Part shown: in pieces, positions 6,815 through 7,855 of the stretch | Position numbering within the stretch: the first letter of the stretch is position 1 | Layout: each line of letters begins with the position of its first letter | Assembly (NCBI GenBank): GCA_030654205.1 | Contig: JAURXW010000234.1 | Span: 1-7,855 of the forward strand | Length of the DNA: 7,855 nucleotides | Direction of reading: 5' to 3' | Origin: Bacteriovorax sp. | GTDB taxonomy: Bacteria; Bdellovibrionota; Bacteriovoracia; Bacteriovoracales; Bacteriovoracaceae | The notes under the pieces: generated by a model | What the model saw: only the letters and a program-made list of their open reading frames with translations | Databases searched by the model: none | What the model was told of the DNA's origin: nothing | Program-made: the position numbers and the translations under genes

Positions 6815-7429
6815 GTGGAAGCAAATCAAGCATATATAAATTGGAAAGAAAGAGTCCTAAGCGGTGATAAAAATATTGCTATTTCAAATGTCGGACACGT
6901 GGCATCTCAGCAGAAATACCTAGTAACGATACTTGCCGATTTAGGCAATGATCCCGACTTTAAAAATGTAAAAATTTGTCTTGTTAGTTTTAATTTGCAA
7001 TTTGGTTTGTATAAAGATTATGTAAGTAACTACAAAGAATTTATTAATAATTATTTTCCCGAAAATACTGGATTAGTCGTTGTTCCAAATAAGATGGGAA
7101 GTCATTTTATCGATTGGAATAATTTGTTACTCACCCAAGAGTCCAACGATAAGATTGCGGAATATGATTTAATATTTTGGGATTTGCCAGATTTAAATTT
7201 TATCAACTTAAAAAGTCAGCTACTGCTTCCATATTTTAAATTGTTTAATTCGCTACTTATCGTGTCCTTAAGACCCAATGGAATAGATGGCAATGAGTAT
7301 TACAAAAGAATCTCCAGTTTTTACAACTCTCATGGATTAAATCTTCCAACGCTTATATCTGATCATAAAAACACTGTGGTGAAATCTCGAAGAATGTCCG
7401 ACCTTATTCGTAAGGTAGTAGGGTTTTAA
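6815..7429 (+). CDS. Second degenerate P-loop-like protein, apparent paralog of its upstream neighbour
   Basis: A 204-residue cytoplasmic protein without signal peptide or membrane segment. By eye it has the same layout as the preceding protein minus the disordered N-terminus. A first beta strand, NIAISNVG (20-27), leads to a would-be P-loop, VGHVASQQKY (26-35), that lacks Gly-Lys-Ser/Thr. A second strand, KICLVSFN, lies at 53-60. EYDLIFWDLPDLN (116-128) sits where Walker B falls. FNSLLIVSLRPNG (144-156) is the following strand, as VDSLTLVIDTG is in the neighbour. The shared FW-[ED]-LP and the equal spacing (about 100 residues from the P-loop position) suggest duplication followed by strong divergence. 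It ends with a basic tail (SRRMSDLIRK). The start is GTG at 6815, with AGAGGA at 6805-6810 overlapping the upstream stop, so the two genes are probably translated together. I cannot assign a function beyond likely partnership with the Wzz-type protein downstream. Confidence 0.65.
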   Translation: MEANQAYINWKERVLSGDKNIAISNVGHVASQQKYLVTILADLGNDPDFKNVKICLVSFNLQFGLYKDYVSNYKEFINNYFPENTGLVVVPNKMGSHFIDWNNLLLTQESNDKIAEYDLIFWDLPDLNFINLKSQLLLPYFKLFNSLLIVSLRPNGIDGNEYYKRISSFYNSHGLNLPTLISDHKNTVVKSRRMSDLIRKVVGF

Positions 7430-7469
7430 AAGAAATTTTTTCCCTTTCAATCAAAGCCCGGCCATAACT

Positions 7470-7478
7470 TGCTATAAT
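7470..7478 (+). promoter_or_regulatory. Extended -10 promoter for the Wzz-like gene
   Basis: TGCTATAAT combines a perfect TATAAT hexamer (7473-7478) with the upstream TGn of an extended -10 element. The -35 region is poor (best is ATCAAA at 7450-7455, 17-base spacer), as is common for extended -10 promoters. Transcription would start near 7485, giving a leader of about 20 bases before the TTG start. This indicates that the Wzz-like gene can be expressed apart from the two genes before it. Confidence 0.6.
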
Positions 7479-7495
7479 GATTAATAAAATTACTT

Positions 7496-7499
7496 GGAG
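7496..7499 (+). promoter_or_regulatory. Ribosome binding site supporting the TTG start at 7505
   Basis: GGAG lies five bases before the TTG at 7505-7507. The first in-frame ATG is at codon 47, just beyond the membrane segment, so using it would remove the segment expected in this family. The TTG is therefore the best start. Confidence 0.6.
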
Positions 7500-7504
7500 A
7501 ATTT

Positions 7505-7855
7505 TTGAATAAAATCGAACTCCTTTTTGATGGAACAACCATCATCAATTTTCCTTTCATTATTAAACTTTTTAAACGCTATTTAAAAAGTTCAATTTTT
7601 ATTTCTCTTTTTTTAACAGCTATTTGCTTATCATTTTATTTTATGCAGGAAGAAGTATATTGGACTTCGATCAGTTTTTCAGATGCCACAGAGGATAAAA
7701 CTGATGCTGGCATGAAAGGACTGTCAATGTTAATGGGTGATAAAAAAGGCGGACTTCGTGCTACAGATATTTTAAATTTGAGATCATCAATAGACTTCAA
7801 CCGCAAAATCGCAATTTCAATTACTGAAAGTGAATTTTTTAAAAAGTTAAGATTT
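7505..7855 (+). CDS. Wzz/Wzc-type chain-length or polysaccharide co-polymerase protein, 3' end cut off
   Basis: The frame is open from TTG 7505 to the window edge (117 residues, no stop). The protein begins with a short cytoplasmic stretch, MNKIELLFDG, then a basic LFKRYLKSS ahead of one membrane segment at about 30-46. A presumably periplasmic part follows, with VYWTSISFSDA (51-61) and DILNLRSSIDFNRKIAIS (88-105). This is the N-terminal arrangement of Wzz-domain proteins, which sit in the inner membrane and set the chain length of, or help export, surface polysaccharides: a basic patch, TM1, then a strand followed by a 'launch of new segment' region (ILxS...v). Whether a C-terminal kinase domain is fused (Wzc type) or absent (Wzz type) lies beyond the edge. 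The two ATPase-like genes upstream suggest the split, Wzz-type arrangement. It has its own extended -10 promoter and a GGAG site. Confidence 0.75.
   Translation, partial: MNKIELLFDGTTIINFPFIIKLFKRYLKSSIFISLFLTAICLSFYFMQEEVYWTSISFSDATEDKTDAGMKGLSMLMGDKKGGLRATDILNLRSSIDFNRKIAISITESEFFKKLRF

Noticed and set aside
7421..7444. Possible terminator hairpin after the second pseudo-ATPase gene (GGG...AAAA...TTTT...CCC)
   Set aside because: Only three G:C pairs, separated from the A:T pairs by mismatched bases, and no T-run after the CCC.
1..7855. CRISPR arrays, tRNA/rRNA genes, insertion sequences, attachment sites or toxin-antitoxin pairs
   Set aside because: None seen: no regularly spaced repeats, no cloverleaf or rRNA motifs, no transposase or integrase coding sequence, and hardly any non-coding space.

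Overview
The window is AT-rich bacterial DNA, coding on both strands and almost without intergenic space. The codon bias is AT-rich, the gene starts are ATG, GTG and TTG, and the Shine-Dalgarno sites are GGAG-like. Every protein reads as Gram-negative-type. The low GC, the frequent GGCC-containing codon pairs and the divergent protein sequences would fit a Bacteriovorax-like member of the Bdellovibrionota. That assignment is an impression from style, not something the sequence proves.

Bases 1-4077 (+) hold a purine-catabolism operon. The first gene is the end of xdhA, the [2Fe-2S]/FAD subunit of xanthine dehydrogenase, cut by the left edge. It is followed by a complete xdhB (molybdopterin catalytic subunit) and a complete xdhC (molybdenum-cofactor insertion chaperone). 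The genes overlap by 4 and 8 bases, so translation is probably coupled. All active-site residues of XdhB are present, at almost the same numbering as in the Rhodobacter capsulatus enzyme, so this looks like a working xanthine-to-urate enzyme.

Bases 4055-5878 (-) hold a likely two-gene operon. The upstream gene encodes an exported family-26 glycoside hydrolase (beta-mannanase type) with both catalytic glutamates intact. The downstream gene, 30 bases away, encodes an integral membrane protein that I do not recognise. Its 3' end overlaps the 3' end of xdhC tail to tail by 23 bases.

Bases 5879-5990 are a short divergent control region with a small inverted repeat. From 5991 onward (+) there are two adjacent genes for cytoplasmic proteins that resemble the ATPase domain of bacterial tyrosine autokinases (CpsD/CapB/Wzc type). 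In both, the Walker A lysine and the usual acidic Walker B context are lost and replaced by a shared FW-[ED]-LP motif. After a 75-base gap with an extended -10 promoter comes the start of a Wzz/Wzc-type chain-length/co-polymerase membrane protein, cut by the right edge.

The right half therefore looks like the edge of a cell-surface polysaccharide synthesis and export locus in which the kinase-like regulator is split from its membrane partner and appears catalytically dead. The divergent secreted glycoside hydrolase may process that polysaccharide or a prey/environmental polymer. That functional link is inference from position only.
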